A stretch of DNA of 27,366 nucleotides, taken from Syntrophomonas_B sp035447945. Its GTDB lineage: Bacteria; Bacillota; Syntrophomonadia; Syntrophomonadales; Syntrophomonadaceae. Position 1 is the stretch's first letter. Every line of letters starts with the position of its first letter. The stretch lies in NCBI GenBank assembly GCA_035447945.1, contig DAOTHZ010000024.1:1-27366 (forward strand). The letters run 5' to 3'. Shown here piece after piece: positions 1-7,780 of this stretch. The notes under the pieces were generated by a model. The model searched no databases and was not told where the DNA came from. It saw only the letters and a list, made by a program, of their open reading frames with translations. The position numbers were made by a program, and so were the translations under genes.

Positions 1-35
1 CTTTCCACTTGGGCTTGCATTTGTTTGGAAATCAT
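1..35 (-). CDS. 5' end of an unidentified gene (partial)
   Basis: An ATG at 33-35 read leftwards gives MISKQMQAQVE before the window ends. A ribosome site (AAAGGA) lies about nine bases upstream of it. The few residues resemble the N-terminus of some ferritins, which often start with MLSK or MISK, but eleven residues cannot settle identity. It lies downstream of the acyl-CoA synthetase, separated from it by a strong hairpin, so it is probably transcribed on its own. Confidence 0.4.
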   Translation of the reverse strand, partial: MISKQMQAQVE

Positions 36-94
36 GATGCACGTCCTTTCTGTTTTGTTTATGACTCGTTTAAGCCGACTGCGTTGATAAATAT

Positions 95-135
95 ATAATA
101 ACCGATATTCAAGGTTCATGAATATCGGTTATTAT
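95..135 (-). terminator. Perfect hairpin after the acyl-CoA synthetase gene
   Basis: Arms 95-110 and 120-135 are exact 16-bp reverse complements around a nine-base loop. The hairpin starts seven bases after the synthetase stop codon and is followed on the minus strand by an AT-rich tail. This fits an intrinsic terminator, although the tail is not a pure T run. Confidence 0.75.
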
Positions 136-142
136 TATATGT

Positions 143-1777
143 TTAATTATTTGTCTGTACTTCGACGATATTGTTTACCCGATAGATCTCACGCAAGCGT
201 GGCTTCTCAATCTTTCCGGTAGGGTTGCGCGGAACCTCATCGAAGATCACTTTGCGGGGCCGTTTATAGCGCGGCAACGCTTTGCAAAATTCCTGAATCT
301 CCTCTTCTGAAACAACACAACCCGGTTTTAATTCAATGATTGCTGCAGCGATCTCTCCCAGTCGTTGATCCGGAATACCAATCACTGCGGTATCTTTGAT
401 GGCCTGATGGCTGCGCAAAAAGTCTTCGATTTGCACCGGATAAATGTTTTCGCCGCCGCTGATGATAACATCCTTTTTACGATCCACCAGATAGATAAAA
501 CCGTCTTCATCCATACGGGCCATATCACCGGTAAACAGCCAACCATCTTTGAGTACCGCGTCAGTCGCTTCAGGGTCATTGTAGTAACAGGTCATCAAGC
601 CCGGTCCTTTGACCGCCAGTTCGCCTACCTGCCCTTGGGCAACCGGTTGATGCGCTTCATCCACAACCATCACTTCCCATTGGTAGCCGGGAATTCCAAT
701 CGCCCCAACTTTGTGGATATTTTCCACCCCCAAATGTACACAGCCGGGGCCGATGGATTCGCTCAAACCATAGTTGGTGTCATATTGGTGATGGGGAAAA
801 TGTTCCTTCCAGCGACGAATTAGACTGGGAGGAACCGGCTGGGCGCCGATGTGCATTAACCGCCACTGATCCAGTTGATAATCTTCCGGTTTAATCTCTC
901 CTCGGTCAATGGCATCCAGAATATCCTGGGCCCAAGGAACGAGAAGCCAAACTATCGTGACCTGTTCATCGGAAACGGCTTTCAAGATCCAATTGGGTTT
1001 AACCCCACGCAGCAAAACAGCTTTGCTGCCGGCCAGCAGGCTGCCGAACCAATGCATTTTCGCACCGGTATGATAAAGCGGCGGAATCAAAAGGAAATTA
1101 TCATCCCGGTTCTGGCCATGATGGTTCTGTTCCGTCCGGCAGGACGATATCAGACTGGTATGATTATGCAAAATAGCTTTCGGAAATCCGGTGGTCCCGG
1201 ACGAAAAATAGATAGCCGCATCATCTTCATCGGTCAAGACGATCGCCGGAGCTTCTATTGAGCAAGCGGTCGCCAGATGATCATAGCTTTCCGCAAAAGT
1301 CGGACAATTATCGCCGACATAAAAGCGCAGCTTGACATTGGGGATAATATCGATAATGGTTTCCATGCGTTCAATAAATTCAAATCCAAAGATTACCGCA
1401 TCGGCTTCGGAAAGATCCAGGCAATATTTGATTTCGTCTGCGGTATATCGGTAATTTAAAGGAACAGCGATGGCACCGGTTTTCAGGATGCCGAAGTAAA
1501 TGGGCAGCCATTCCAGACAATTCATCATCAGAATGGCCACCTGATCGCCTTTTTGAATCCCCCGGTGCAACAATAAATTGGCGAATTGATTGGCACGATC
1601 ATCAAATTCGCGCCAGGTCATTTCCCGTCTGAATTCAGCGATGGGATTGGGCTCCATCAGTTCCAGCTCGCGCCAGTTGAATTCATGCTTTTCCTGTAAC
1701 TCGGGATTGATTTCAATGATACTGATCTCTTCTCCGTACTGCATGGCATTGTGGGCTAGAATTTCGGTTATGGGCAT
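143..1777 (-). CDS. Acyl-CoA synthetase (AMP-forming ligase family)
   Basis: A 544-residue protein of the ANL adenylate-forming superfamily, expected to activate a carboxylic acid with ATP and CoA through an acyl-AMP intermediate in the cytoplasm. Visible motifs are the phosphate loop YFSSGTTGFPKA (190-201), YGLSE (336-340), the ATP-ribose aspartate in LFTGD (414-418), the hinge region DRKKDVIISGGENIYP (432-447) and the C-terminal catalytic lysine in PTGKI (K522). Length is normal for medium or long-chain fatty acid or aryl acid CoA ligases; the substrate cannot be read from sequence. The ATG start is preceded by AAGGAGG eleven bases upstream. It is the last gene before a hairpin terminator and has no close same-strand partner, so it is probably monocistronic. 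It may supply acyl-CoA to the dehydrogenase and isomerase elsewhere in the window, but that is inference. Confidence 0.93.
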   Translation of the reverse strand: MPITEILAHNAMQYGEEISIIEINPELQEKHEFNWRELELMEPNPIAEFRREMTWREFDDRANQFANLLLHRGIQKGDQVAILMMNCLEWLPIYFGILKTGAIAVPLNYRYTADEIKYCLDLSEADAVIFGFEFIERMETIIDIIPNVKLRFYVGDNCPTFAESYDHLATACSIEAPAIVLTDEDDAAIYFSSGTTGFPKAILHNHTSLISSCRTEQNHHGQNRDDNFLLIPPLYHTGAKMHWFGSLLAGSKAVLLRGVKPNWILKAVSDEQVTIVWLLVPWAQDILDAIDRGEIKPEDYQLDQWRLMHIGAQPVPPSLIRRWKEHFPHHQYDTNYGLSESIGPGCVHLGVENIHKVGAIGIPGYQWEVMVVDEAHQPVAQGQVGELAVKGPGLMTCYYNDPEATDAVLKDGWLFTGDMARMDEDGFIYLVDRKKDVIISGGENIYPVQIEDFLRSHQAIKDTAVIGIPDQRLGEIAAAIIELKPGCVVSEEEIQEFCKALPRYKRPRKVIFDEVPRNPTGKIEKPRLREIYRVNNIVEVQTNN

Positions 1778-1995
1778 CTCGGGTCATTCCTCCTTAATAT
1801 ACTACTGTACTACCAACGGAAATAGGTCGGGACGGTTGCATCGCCTTAGCTGACGGGCTTGTCTGCTGTCAAAATGATGAGGCACCATTAGCTGGGTCGG
1901 CAGCCTTCTTGCCATACAAATTCGTCGCTGGCCGTATCCGTTTTCATCCTCATCAATTATCTCGAAAATTGTTGAGATAATCAATGCATAATTCA

Positions 1996-2026
1996 CAACC
2001 GCCGATCGAAAAACGATCGGCGGTTG
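1996..2026 (-). terminator. GC-rich hairpin after the Ig-like protein gene
   Basis: Thirteen-base arms (1996-2008 and 2014-2026, CAACCGCCGATCG and its complement) flank a five-base A loop. It lies about 27 bases past the stop of the gene at 2053-2487. The T tail on the minus strand is poor, so termination is likely but not certain. A weaker 8-bp dyad (1956-1963 with 1974-1981) lies just beyond it. The rest of 1778-2052 shows only short unsupported reading frames. Confidence 0.55.
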
Positions 2027-2052
2027 CGAAGCATTTTGATTGATTGAATGGT

Positions 2053-2487
2053 TTATCTGCACCCCGTAGTAAAAACAATCAGTTTGCATTTGGAAACTTT
2101 CGTCCCATCGCAGAAGATCAGCACTGATTTAATTCGTATTTTGTAAGTTACGCCGCCCTTCAGGGGAACCAGGGGAATCACCAGCCATACTCGCCGGCCG
2201 GTTTTCTTGTCAATGGTCCTTCGAATCGTAATGGGAATTTGTTTCCATCCCTGCCACATATCGATCGTGTAATCCACATCTACCAGACCCCGGGTGGTAT
2301 AGTCTTTGGCAAAAACAAGTTTGATCGCTTTAGTTTTCGGTGAAACACCGATTTGTCTGTTACGGGGAATCGATGCAACGAGAACATAGGGCCTTTTTAA
2401 GCCAGGAAAAGGAAATGGAAAATGACCATGATGATGACAATCGTCATGACAATGATCCTGATAATTACCCTGACAACAATTGTCCAT
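2053..2487 (-). CDS. Small protein with Cys/His-rich N-terminus and a bacterial Ig-like domain
   Basis: A 144-residue protein. The N-terminus (1-22) holds four cysteines and six histidines in MDNCCQGNYQDHCHDDCHHH and the following GH, a composition suggesting metal binding. A proline/phenylalanine hinge (FPFPFPG) follows. Residues from about 34 to the end resemble the SbsA-type Ig-like fold (Big_5), with a P-x-x-x-x-I-G-V start, a strand IKLVFAKD and a late LKGGVTYKI followed by DGTK. There is no signal peptide or transmembrane helix. The ATG at 2485-2487 is chosen over the TTG at 2491-2493 because AGGAGG sits seven bases before the ATG and abuts the TTG. It follows the cysteine-rich genes on the same strand, but a terminator separates them. 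A spore or cell-surface role is only a guess. Confidence 0.72.
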   Translation of the reverse strand: MDNCCQGNYQDHCHDDCHHHGHFPFPFPGLKRPYVLVASIPRNRQIGVSPKTKAIKLVFAKDYTTRGLVDVDYTIDMWQGWKQIPITIRRTIDKKTGRRVWLVIPLVPLKGGVTYKIRIKSVLIFCDGTKVSKCKLIVFTTGCR

Positions 2488-2824
2488 ATTCAACCCTCCT
2501 TTTTAAGAAATCTAATGTATTGTATTCAAATGTGTCTTGATGTGTCACAAAAGTTTATCAAGTGGCGATGTTCCAAAAACTAAATGAAAAGCTTTCCACC
2601 TTATCATCTGACAATCAGCCTAATAATGAACTATTGGCAAAAGGTGAATTGCATACAATGTTTGCAGAAACAATTAATGGAAGGATAAATTAATTGTTTA
2701 ATCATTCGTTTTTTTCATAGGTGTGTAACGGACAGACAGACGAAAAAATACCGGGGTTGCAGTCCCGGTATTTTTATCGGTTCAGATTATTTAAGAATGT
2801 CTGGGGGCATACAGATCTTTTTTC
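2488..2824. other. Intergenic region without a gene
   Basis: It contains the terminator at 2743-2775 and presumably the promoter of the minus-strand Ig-like gene. I see no convincing sigma-A, sigma-E or sigma-K promoter and no supported reading frame. It is AT-rich. Confidence 0.6.
2743..2775 (-). terminator. Bidirectional rho-independent terminator
   Basis: Stem AAAAATACCGGG (2744-2755) pairs perfectly with 2764-2775 around an eight-base loop, with T runs on both strands. It lies about 50 bases after the stop of the cysteine-rich gene at 2825 and should end the ccdA-tlpA-cysteine-rich transcript. Confidence 0.9.
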
Positions 2825-3646
2825 TTAATCATTGTTCACTGGAGGGCATACACATTCGCCGGCCGAAGCAGATCCGCAATCTACATAAGTTTCACCGGGA
2901 GTTGTTGATGAGCCAAAGTTTATCGGTACTTCTACACAAATTTGCTGCGATACATAAAAAGTGCAAGTTCCATTGACTACACCGCCGCAAGGCATGTCGC
3001 CGACAGTAGGTACCCCACAGCAAATGGTACGAGCAGGACCGGTGAAAGCATACGGTCTGATGGTTACCGGAACACAAACATTGACCAACTGGGAAGCCGT
3101 GACCCGGCACAGATCTTCGTCCGTACAAACCGGTCCGCAAATAGCCAGGGCAGCAGATGAAACCTGACCTCCCTTTACACAAACATTTACTGATCCTACG
3201 GGATAAGGGGTGGTCAATTCAAAACAGAACAAACCGGTACTGTTTTCATCATCCAGAACCTTATTGATGGCAAAATCAAACTTTAGCCCGGGACAACCGG
3301 TTGTCGGGTCAGTGTCTGGAGGAAGAAAGAGTGCAACATTTTCGCCGATAATAACCGTTTGCTGTTCATCACCGATGGTAACGGAAACGTTGGCGATTTG
3401 CTCCAGGGTAATACTGGGACATAAAGACAACACCCAGTGACTCAAACTGACATAAGTGGAAATGTTCTCTCCTACCCCGGTAACTCGGTAACAAAAACGT
3501 TGGTTTTCTCCGGCAGGAGGGTTCAAAACTGACAAATCCAAATCCAGTTCAAACACGAAGGGCAGTATTCTTTCTCCTCCGATGATAATATTACTGTAGT
3601 CGATGCGGTTGTTGCATTCCGCCTGGGAATCCTGACAACAAGGCAT
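2825..3646 (-). CDS. Cysteine-rich two-domain protein of unknown function
   Basis: A 273-residue protein with 20 cysteines (about 7 percent) and no signal peptide or membrane helix. The N-terminal part (about 25-165) is beta-rich and contains FCYRVTG, LSHWVLSLCPS, GCPGLKFDF and FCFELTTPYPVGSVNVCVKGG-like blocks. The C-terminal part (about 187-257) is a separate domain running from VNVCVPVTIRPYAF through TICCGVP and YVSQQICVEVPINFG to YVDCG. That domain recurs in the upstream gene at 3689-4093. The start is the ATG at 3644-3646, seven bases after GGAGG, rather than an upstream TTG. It lies 42 bases after its paralog and is probably cotranscribed. I recognise no named family. The cysteine content, lack of export signal and likely spore-forming host are compatible with a spore coat or exosporium protein, but nothing proves this. 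Confidence 0.8.
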   Translation of the reverse strand: MPCCQDSQAECNNRIDYSNIIIGGERILPFVFELDLDLSVLNPPAGENQRFCYRVTGVGENISTYVSLSHWVLSLCPSITLEQIANVSVTIGDEQQTVIIGENVALFLPPDTDPTTGCPGLKFDFAINKVLDDENSTGLFCFELTTPYPVGSVNVCVKGGQVSSAALAICGPVCTDEDLCRVTASQLVNVCVPVTIRPYAFTGPARTICCGVPTVGDMPCGGVVNGTCTFYVSQQICVEVPINFGSSTTPGETYVDCGSASAGECVCPPVNND

Positions 3647-3688
3647 GATAACACCTCCTTTCAATAATACATCTTATGGTGATTATTG

Positions 3689-4093
3689 TTATTTGGTGTC
3701 ACAGTCTGCGCACGATTCGGCTGAGCTTTCGTGGCATTCCACCCAGGACTCGCCTGCACAGACCCGGGCTCCAAAATGAACAGGAATTTCCACACAAATC
3801 TCCTGACTGACGGTAAAACAGCATATTTGTTTGTGGCCATGCGGATGGCAGTGCAGATCGGTGATGAGCGGTTCGTCGCAGCAATACGTATTGGCAGATC
3901 CAAGCAAGGTAAATGGTTTCACACAAACCGGCACATTGACGGTTGCCCTTTGATAAGCCAATCTGGAACAGGTACCGGGGAGATTCGCAGACACCTGTTC
4001 CCTGTCCGATATCGGCTTGACATGGCCTGAACAGTCAGACTGAGAACGAATTCTTTGTTCGTTTTTACTGTACCTGACGTAGTTAGAGGTCAC
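3689..4093 (-). CDS. Small cysteine-rich protein, paralog of the downstream gene
   Basis: A 134-residue protein with 13 cysteines (about 10 percent). Residues from about 48 (VNVPVCVKPFTLLG) through YCCDEP, CCFTVSQEICVEIPVHFG and WVECH match the C-terminal domain of the neighbouring 273-residue protein almost block for block. The roughly 45 N-terminal residues are polar and unlike the neighbour. A histidine-rich insert LHCHPHGHK sits where the paralog has a glycine-rich loop. The start is taken as the GTG at 4091-4093, eight bases after GGAGG; a GTG three codons upstream falls inside the ribosome site. It lies between the thiol oxidoreductase and the larger paralog on the same strand. Function is unknown; a disulfide-rich surface protein is plausible. 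Confidence 0.75.
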   Translation of the reverse strand: MTSNYVRYSKNEQRIRSQSDCSGHVKPISDREQVSANLPGTCSRLAYQRATVNVPVCVKPFTLLGSANTYCCDEPLITDLHCHPHGHKQICCFTVSQEICVEIPVHFGARVCAGESWVECHESSAESCADCDTK

Positions 4094-4166
4094 CTTGTTC
4101 ACCTCCCCTCAACTTGTTACATTCTATTGCAACGGAGGCAAATGGGTGACGGTTGGATTATATTCG

Positions 4167-4739
4167 TTATTTCGTAATCAAACGGATGCCTGAATACAAG
4201 GCGTCCTTGTCGATGGCCCCCTGATATACTTGCACAACATTGCCCTCTGCATTAATCAGAAATGTAATGGGAATAGGCCCGACTCCGAAAGCTTGCGCAG
4301 CTGAAAGCTGGCTGTCAAAATAGATTGGAAAGGAAAAATTTTGTTCTCTTACAAACGCCTTTCCTTTGCTCTCGGTTTCTCGGGTTCCGTCAATCAGATC
4401 AACCATCAGGAAAACCACTTGCTCTCTGCTTTCCTGGTAGACTTCATTGAAATGTGGCATTTCTTTTCTGCAAGGCGGACACCAGGAAGCCCAAAAATTT
4501 AAAACCACCGGTTGGCCTCTAAAGTCCGACAGTTTCACCTCCCGCCCTTGCTGGTCAAATATTGTGAAATCCGGAGCTGCCAAATCTGTGGACTCGTTCG
4601 GCGGCAAGTTCACCTTATCCTGCAGTTGGCTGTCAGGGTTCTTGTAATCGGCTGATAAATCAGTATATAGTTGATAAGCCAGCACAAGAAACGTGATAAA
4701 AATTGTAAAATAGAGATAATTTTTAATCCGGGGATTCAA
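4167..4739 (-). CDS. Membrane-anchored thiol-disulfide oxidoreductase, TlpA/ResA/StoA type
   Basis: About 190 residues: one N-terminal membrane anchor (about 8-25), a short linker and a thioredoxin-like AhpC/TSA/TlpA domain on the outer face of the membrane. The active site is WASWCPPC, with the family's cis-proline region at GPIPITFLI. Such proteins receive electrons from CcdA and reduce disulfides in client proteins such as apocytochrome c (ResA) or spore-cortex enzymes (StoA). The start is probably the TTG at 4737-4739, eight bases after GGAGG; the GTG three codons upstream overlaps the ribosome site. It lies 15 bases after ccdA, so the two should be cotranscribed. No cytochrome c gene is present nearby, while two cysteine-rich proteins follow directly. 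Confidence 0.9.
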   Translation of the reverse strand: MNPRIKNYLYFTIFITFLVLAYQLYTDLSADYKNPDSQLQDKVNLPPNESTDLAAPDFTIFDQQGREVKLSDFRGQPVVLNFWASWCPPCRKEMPHFNEVYQESREQVVFLMVDLIDGTRETESKGKAFVREQNFSFPIYFDSQLSAAQAFGVGPIPITFLINAEGNVVQVYQGAIDKDALYSGIRLITK

Positions 4740-4754
4740 TCCCAACACCTCCTC

Positions 4755-5426
4755 TTAAAATGTAAGGGCTGCCAGCCAGCTCCCCCACCAACCAGTCATC
4801 ATCATGATCCCCACCACCACCAGCAATGATCCGGAAAGCATATTGATGGTTCGGTAGTTGCGTTTGATAAACGCAAATACTGACATCAAGTTATCGATCA
4901 GGATGGCACTGGCAATAAAGGGAATACCAAGCCCCAGGGAAAAACACAACAGCATTAGGATACCTTTGAGGCTCTCTCCGCTGGAAGCTGCCAACATAAG
5001 CGCCGAACCCAAAAAAGCACCTACGCACGGAGTCCAGCTAATGGAAAATACAATACCGAACAACATGGCCGTAAAAAACCCTAGGTTCAAGGTTTTGGTT
5101 TCGACCTGGCGGGTTGCATTCAGCAACGGGATATTGATAATCTCCATAAAGTTCAGGCCGAAAAGCAGAACGATACCTCCGGCAATCAGGTTGACAACCT
5201 TGCTGTATTCCTGCAAAAATCCCCCGATCGTACCGGCAAAGGCACCCATTGTCGTAAAGACCAGCGTAAATCCAAGAACAAAGCCGACCGCATTGCCAAG
5301 TGCCGCATATCTGTTGTTCGAATCATTTTGCACCGCGAAATAAGAGATATAAATTGGCAGCATGGGCAGCAAACAGGGGGATATAAAAGTGATAATGCCC
5401 TCTAAAAAAGTAATCAAATATTCCAC
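4755..5426 (-). CDS. ccdA: CcdA-type cytoplasmic-membrane thiol electron transporter
   Basis: About 223 residues with roughly six membrane helices, typical of the CcdA/DsbD-beta family, which carries reducing equivalents from cytoplasmic thioredoxin to extracytoplasmic TlpA-like proteins. The redox pair is visible as FISPCLLP (C18) and SWTPCVG (C134), each in a proline-containing helix. The start is placed at GTG 5424-5426, eight bases after AGAGGGG; the longer reading frame to 5459 adds a polar stretch with no ribosome site. It is the first gene of the ccdA-tlpA-cysteine-rich run and is divergent from the sigma-54 activator. Confidence 0.9.
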   Translation of the reverse strand: MEYLITFLEGIITFISPCLLPMLPIYISYFAVQNDSNNRYAALGNAVGFVLGFTLVFTTMGAFAGTIGGFLQEYSKVVNLIAGGIVLLFGLNFMEIINIPLLNATRQVETKTLNLGFFTAMLFGIVFSISWTPCVGAFLGSALMLAASSGESLKGILMLLCFSLGLGIPFIASAILIDNLMSVFAFIKRNYRTINMLSGSLLVVVGIMMMTGWWGSWLAALTF

Positions 5427-5481
5427 AAGCGAATCCCCTCTCATACCATTGCATATCAACCCGGATAAAATATTCAGCGTT

Positions 5482-5510
5482 TTTACATCGGGTATTCCCT
5501 ATGTTATCCT
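5482..5510 (+). promoter_or_regulatory. Candidate sigma-A promoter for the sigma-54 activator
   Basis: TTTACA (5482-5487), a 17-base spacer and TATCCT (5505-5510) match the vegetative consensus at five and four of six positions. It lies about 60 bases before the activator start codon. This is an eye-based match only. Confidence 0.4.
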
Positions 5511-5571
5511 TAATAGTATAGCTGGATTTATATGAATTATATTGTAATGAATAAATCAAAGGAAAAAAAGC

Positions 5572-7713
5572 ATGAATCAAAAATATCAAGCAAACAATCA
5601 AATCAGTCAGCCGACAATGGAAGAACTACTGCTGTTGCTGGACTCCGTCTATAACGGGATCGTCAGTATAGATGAGCAAAAAAGAGTCCGTATATTCAAT
5701 AAATCTGCTGAGCAAATATTTGCAATGGATCGTAATGAAATCATCGGCAAACCCTATCAAGATGTTTTTCCAGACGGTCCATTGCTGGAAATCCTTCAAT
5801 TCGGTTCAGTGGAAGACAACCGCAAGTTCGAGTATAAGGGTAAAACCCTGCTATCCAATCGTACTCCGATCCTGGACAAGAAAAATAAAATCAAAGGTGC
5901 GGTGGCGATTGTTCAGGATATTAGCAACCTTGAAGGTATGAACAGGATTTTGAACGATGCCCTGCAAGCCAATGAACAGCTTAGTACGATTCTGAAAAAA
6001 TCCTTGGACAGTCTGTTTATAACCGATGCTGAAGGCAGAGTGTTAAGTGTCAATGAAGCATATACAAAAATCACCGGGATAAAGTCAGACGACATCCTTG
6101 GGAAAACGCTGTATGAATTGGTGGAAAAGGGTCTATATAAAAGAGCTGCGGCCCTGATGGTCATTGAATCTCATCAACCGGTCAGCTATACCGAAAAAAC
6201 CAAAACCGGCCGTACCGCCGTTTTTGTTGGTACCCCCATTTTTAATCAGGAAGGCAAATTGGTCAATGTTCTGGTTAACATTCATGACATTACAGAACTC
6301 GAATCAGTCTCCATCGAACTGGCAGACACCAAAGCTCTGAAAGATGAGCTTAATGCCGTGATCCAGGCTTCTTTTGACGGTATCATCGTCACCGATGGTA
6401 ATGGTGTGGTTTTGAGCATGAATGACTCTTACCAGCGAATCACCGGCTTGCAGCGGGAGGAATTGGTCGGTCGGAACATGCATGAATTAACCGAGGCCGG
6501 GATCTATGATCATTCCGATGTACTTATGGTTATTGAAAGCAAAAAGGCCGTAACCTTTACCCAAAAACTCAAAAACGGCAAATCGATCCTGGTTACCGGA
6601 AACCCCATCATCAATGATAATAATGAACTGTTCAGAGTTATTACCAATGCCAGGGATTTAACGGAATTGGACAGACTGCGGCAAGAGGTCGAACATGCCA
6701 ATCACCTTCGCCGTCATTATGAAAACGAGTTGAATCGGATCAGAATGGAAGACTCTTTTATCGCCGAAGCAACCTCATCCTACGATCTTAAGGAATTAAT
6801 CGCCCGCGTCAGCAAAGTTGATTCCACCATTCTGATTCAGGGAGAATCGGGTGTTGGCAAAGAGATCGTCGCCCGTGAACTGCATCATCAAAGTCACCGG
6901 CACGAAAAACCGTATATCAAGATCAATTGTGCAGCCATCCCCGAAAGTTTATTGGAATCAGAACTTTTCGGTTACGAAAAAGGTGCCTTTACCGGTGCCC
7001 GCAAAGAAGGCAAGATGGGAATCTTTGAACTGGCGGATCAAGGAACACTTTTCTTGGATGAGGTGGGCGATATTCCGCTGCATCTGCAGGTCAAACTGTT
7101 GCGTGTCTTGCAGGAAAGCGAAGTCTCCCGGGTGGGCGGTAATTTACCCATTAAAATCGATGTCCGGGTCATTGCTGCCACCAACCGCAATTTGCGGGAA
7201 ATGATCAAAAACAAGCAATTCCGGGAAGATCTCTATTACCGTTTAAATGTAGTCCCCATATTTGTAGCCCCATTACGTGAAAGAGGCGAAGAAATTGAGC
7301 CGCTGATCCTTCATTTCCTGGAGTACTTCAATAAAAAATACGATCTTAATAAAACCATTGCTCCGCAGTTAATCAGCGTTATGCAAAACTACAATTGGCC
7401 TGGAAATATCCGTGAATTACGCAATGTTATTGAAAGGGCTGTGGTAACCAGTCCCGATAATGTCATTCATGAGATTAACTTCCCCGGTTCAGAAGAAACT
7501 TTGTTTAGCAGCGAAAGCAACGATTTACCTGCCATCCCATTAAAAACTGCAATAGAAGAATATGAAAAAGAGCTCCTGCAAAAATATATCGAAAAATATG
7601 GCAGCAGCCGCAAAGTAGCTTCCATCTTGGGAACCAGTCAGACCACTATCTGGCGCAAGGCCAATCAATATGGCATTCAGCTGCGTGACAGTTCTTTTCC
7701 TGATAATCATTAA
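5572..7713 (+). CDS. Sigma-54-dependent transcriptional activator with three PAS domains
   Basis: A 713-residue cytoplasmic enhancer-binding protein. Three PAS sensor domains occupy about 15-120, 137-245 and 260-367; the second and third are close copies, both with a LMVIES block. A coiled linker (365-395) leads to the AAA+ domain with Walker A GESGVGKE (424-431), the sigma-54 contact loop GAFTGA (471-476), Walker B LFLDEVGD (493-500) and arginine-finger region REDLYYRLN (551-559). A Fis-type helix-turn-helix closes the protein (about 668-702, GSSRKVASILGTSQTTIWRK). No receiver domain is present, so the signal is probably a small molecule sensed by the PAS domains. The ATG follows AAAGGA. It is convergent with the cyclase-MFS-SDR operon, whose promoter is sigma-54 type, so it probably controls that operon. 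Confidence 0.95.
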   Translation: MNQKYQANNQISQPTMEELLLLLDSVYNGIVSIDEQKRVRIFNKSAEQIFAMDRNEIIGKPYQDVFPDGPLLEILQFGSVEDNRKFEYKGKTLLSNRTPILDKKNKIKGAVAIVQDISNLEGMNRILNDALQANEQLSTILKKSLDSLFITDAEGRVLSVNEAYTKITGIKSDDILGKTLYELVEKGLYKRAAALMVIESHQPVSYTEKTKTGRTAVFVGTPIFNQEGKLVNVLVNIHDITELESVSIELADTKALKDELNAVIQASFDGIIVTDGNGVVLSMNDSYQRITGLQREELVGRNMHELTEAGIYDHSDVLMVIESKKAVTFTQKLKNGKSILVTGNPIINDNNELFRVITNARDLTELDRLRQEVEHANHLRRHYENELNRIRMEDSFIAEATSSYDLKELIARVSKVDSTILIQGESGVGKEIVARELHHQSHRHEKPYIKINCAAIPESLLESELFGYEKGAFTGARKEGKMGIFELADQGTLFLDEVGDIPLHLQVKLLRVLQESEVSRVGGNLPIKIDVRVIAATNRNLREMIKNKQFREDLYYRLNVVPIFVAPLRERGEEIEPLILHFLEYFNKKYDLNKTIAPQLISVMQNYNWPGNIRELRNVIERAVVTSPDNVIHEINFPGSEETLFSSESNDLPAIPLKTAIEEYEKELLQKYIEKYGSSRKVASILGTSQTTIWRKANQYGIQLRDSSFPDNH

Positions 7714-7720
7714 AAACCAC

Positions 7721-7748
7721 AAAAAAGAGACTTTTCAGTCTCTTTTTT
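7721..7748. terminator. Bidirectional terminator between convergent genes
   Basis: AAAAAAGAGACT (7721-7732) pairs perfectly with 7737-7748 around a TTTC loop, with six T on each strand. It serves the activator (plus) and the cyclase operon (minus). Confidence 0.92.
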
Positions 7749-7780
7749 GTTGGGGGTATATATAAAAGGAAGGGGATTTT

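Noticed and set aside
1802..2089. 95-residue minus-strand frame between the synthetase and Ig-like genes
   Set aside because: It overlaps the Ig-like gene, runs through the GC-rich hairpin and has no ribosome site or recognisable composition.
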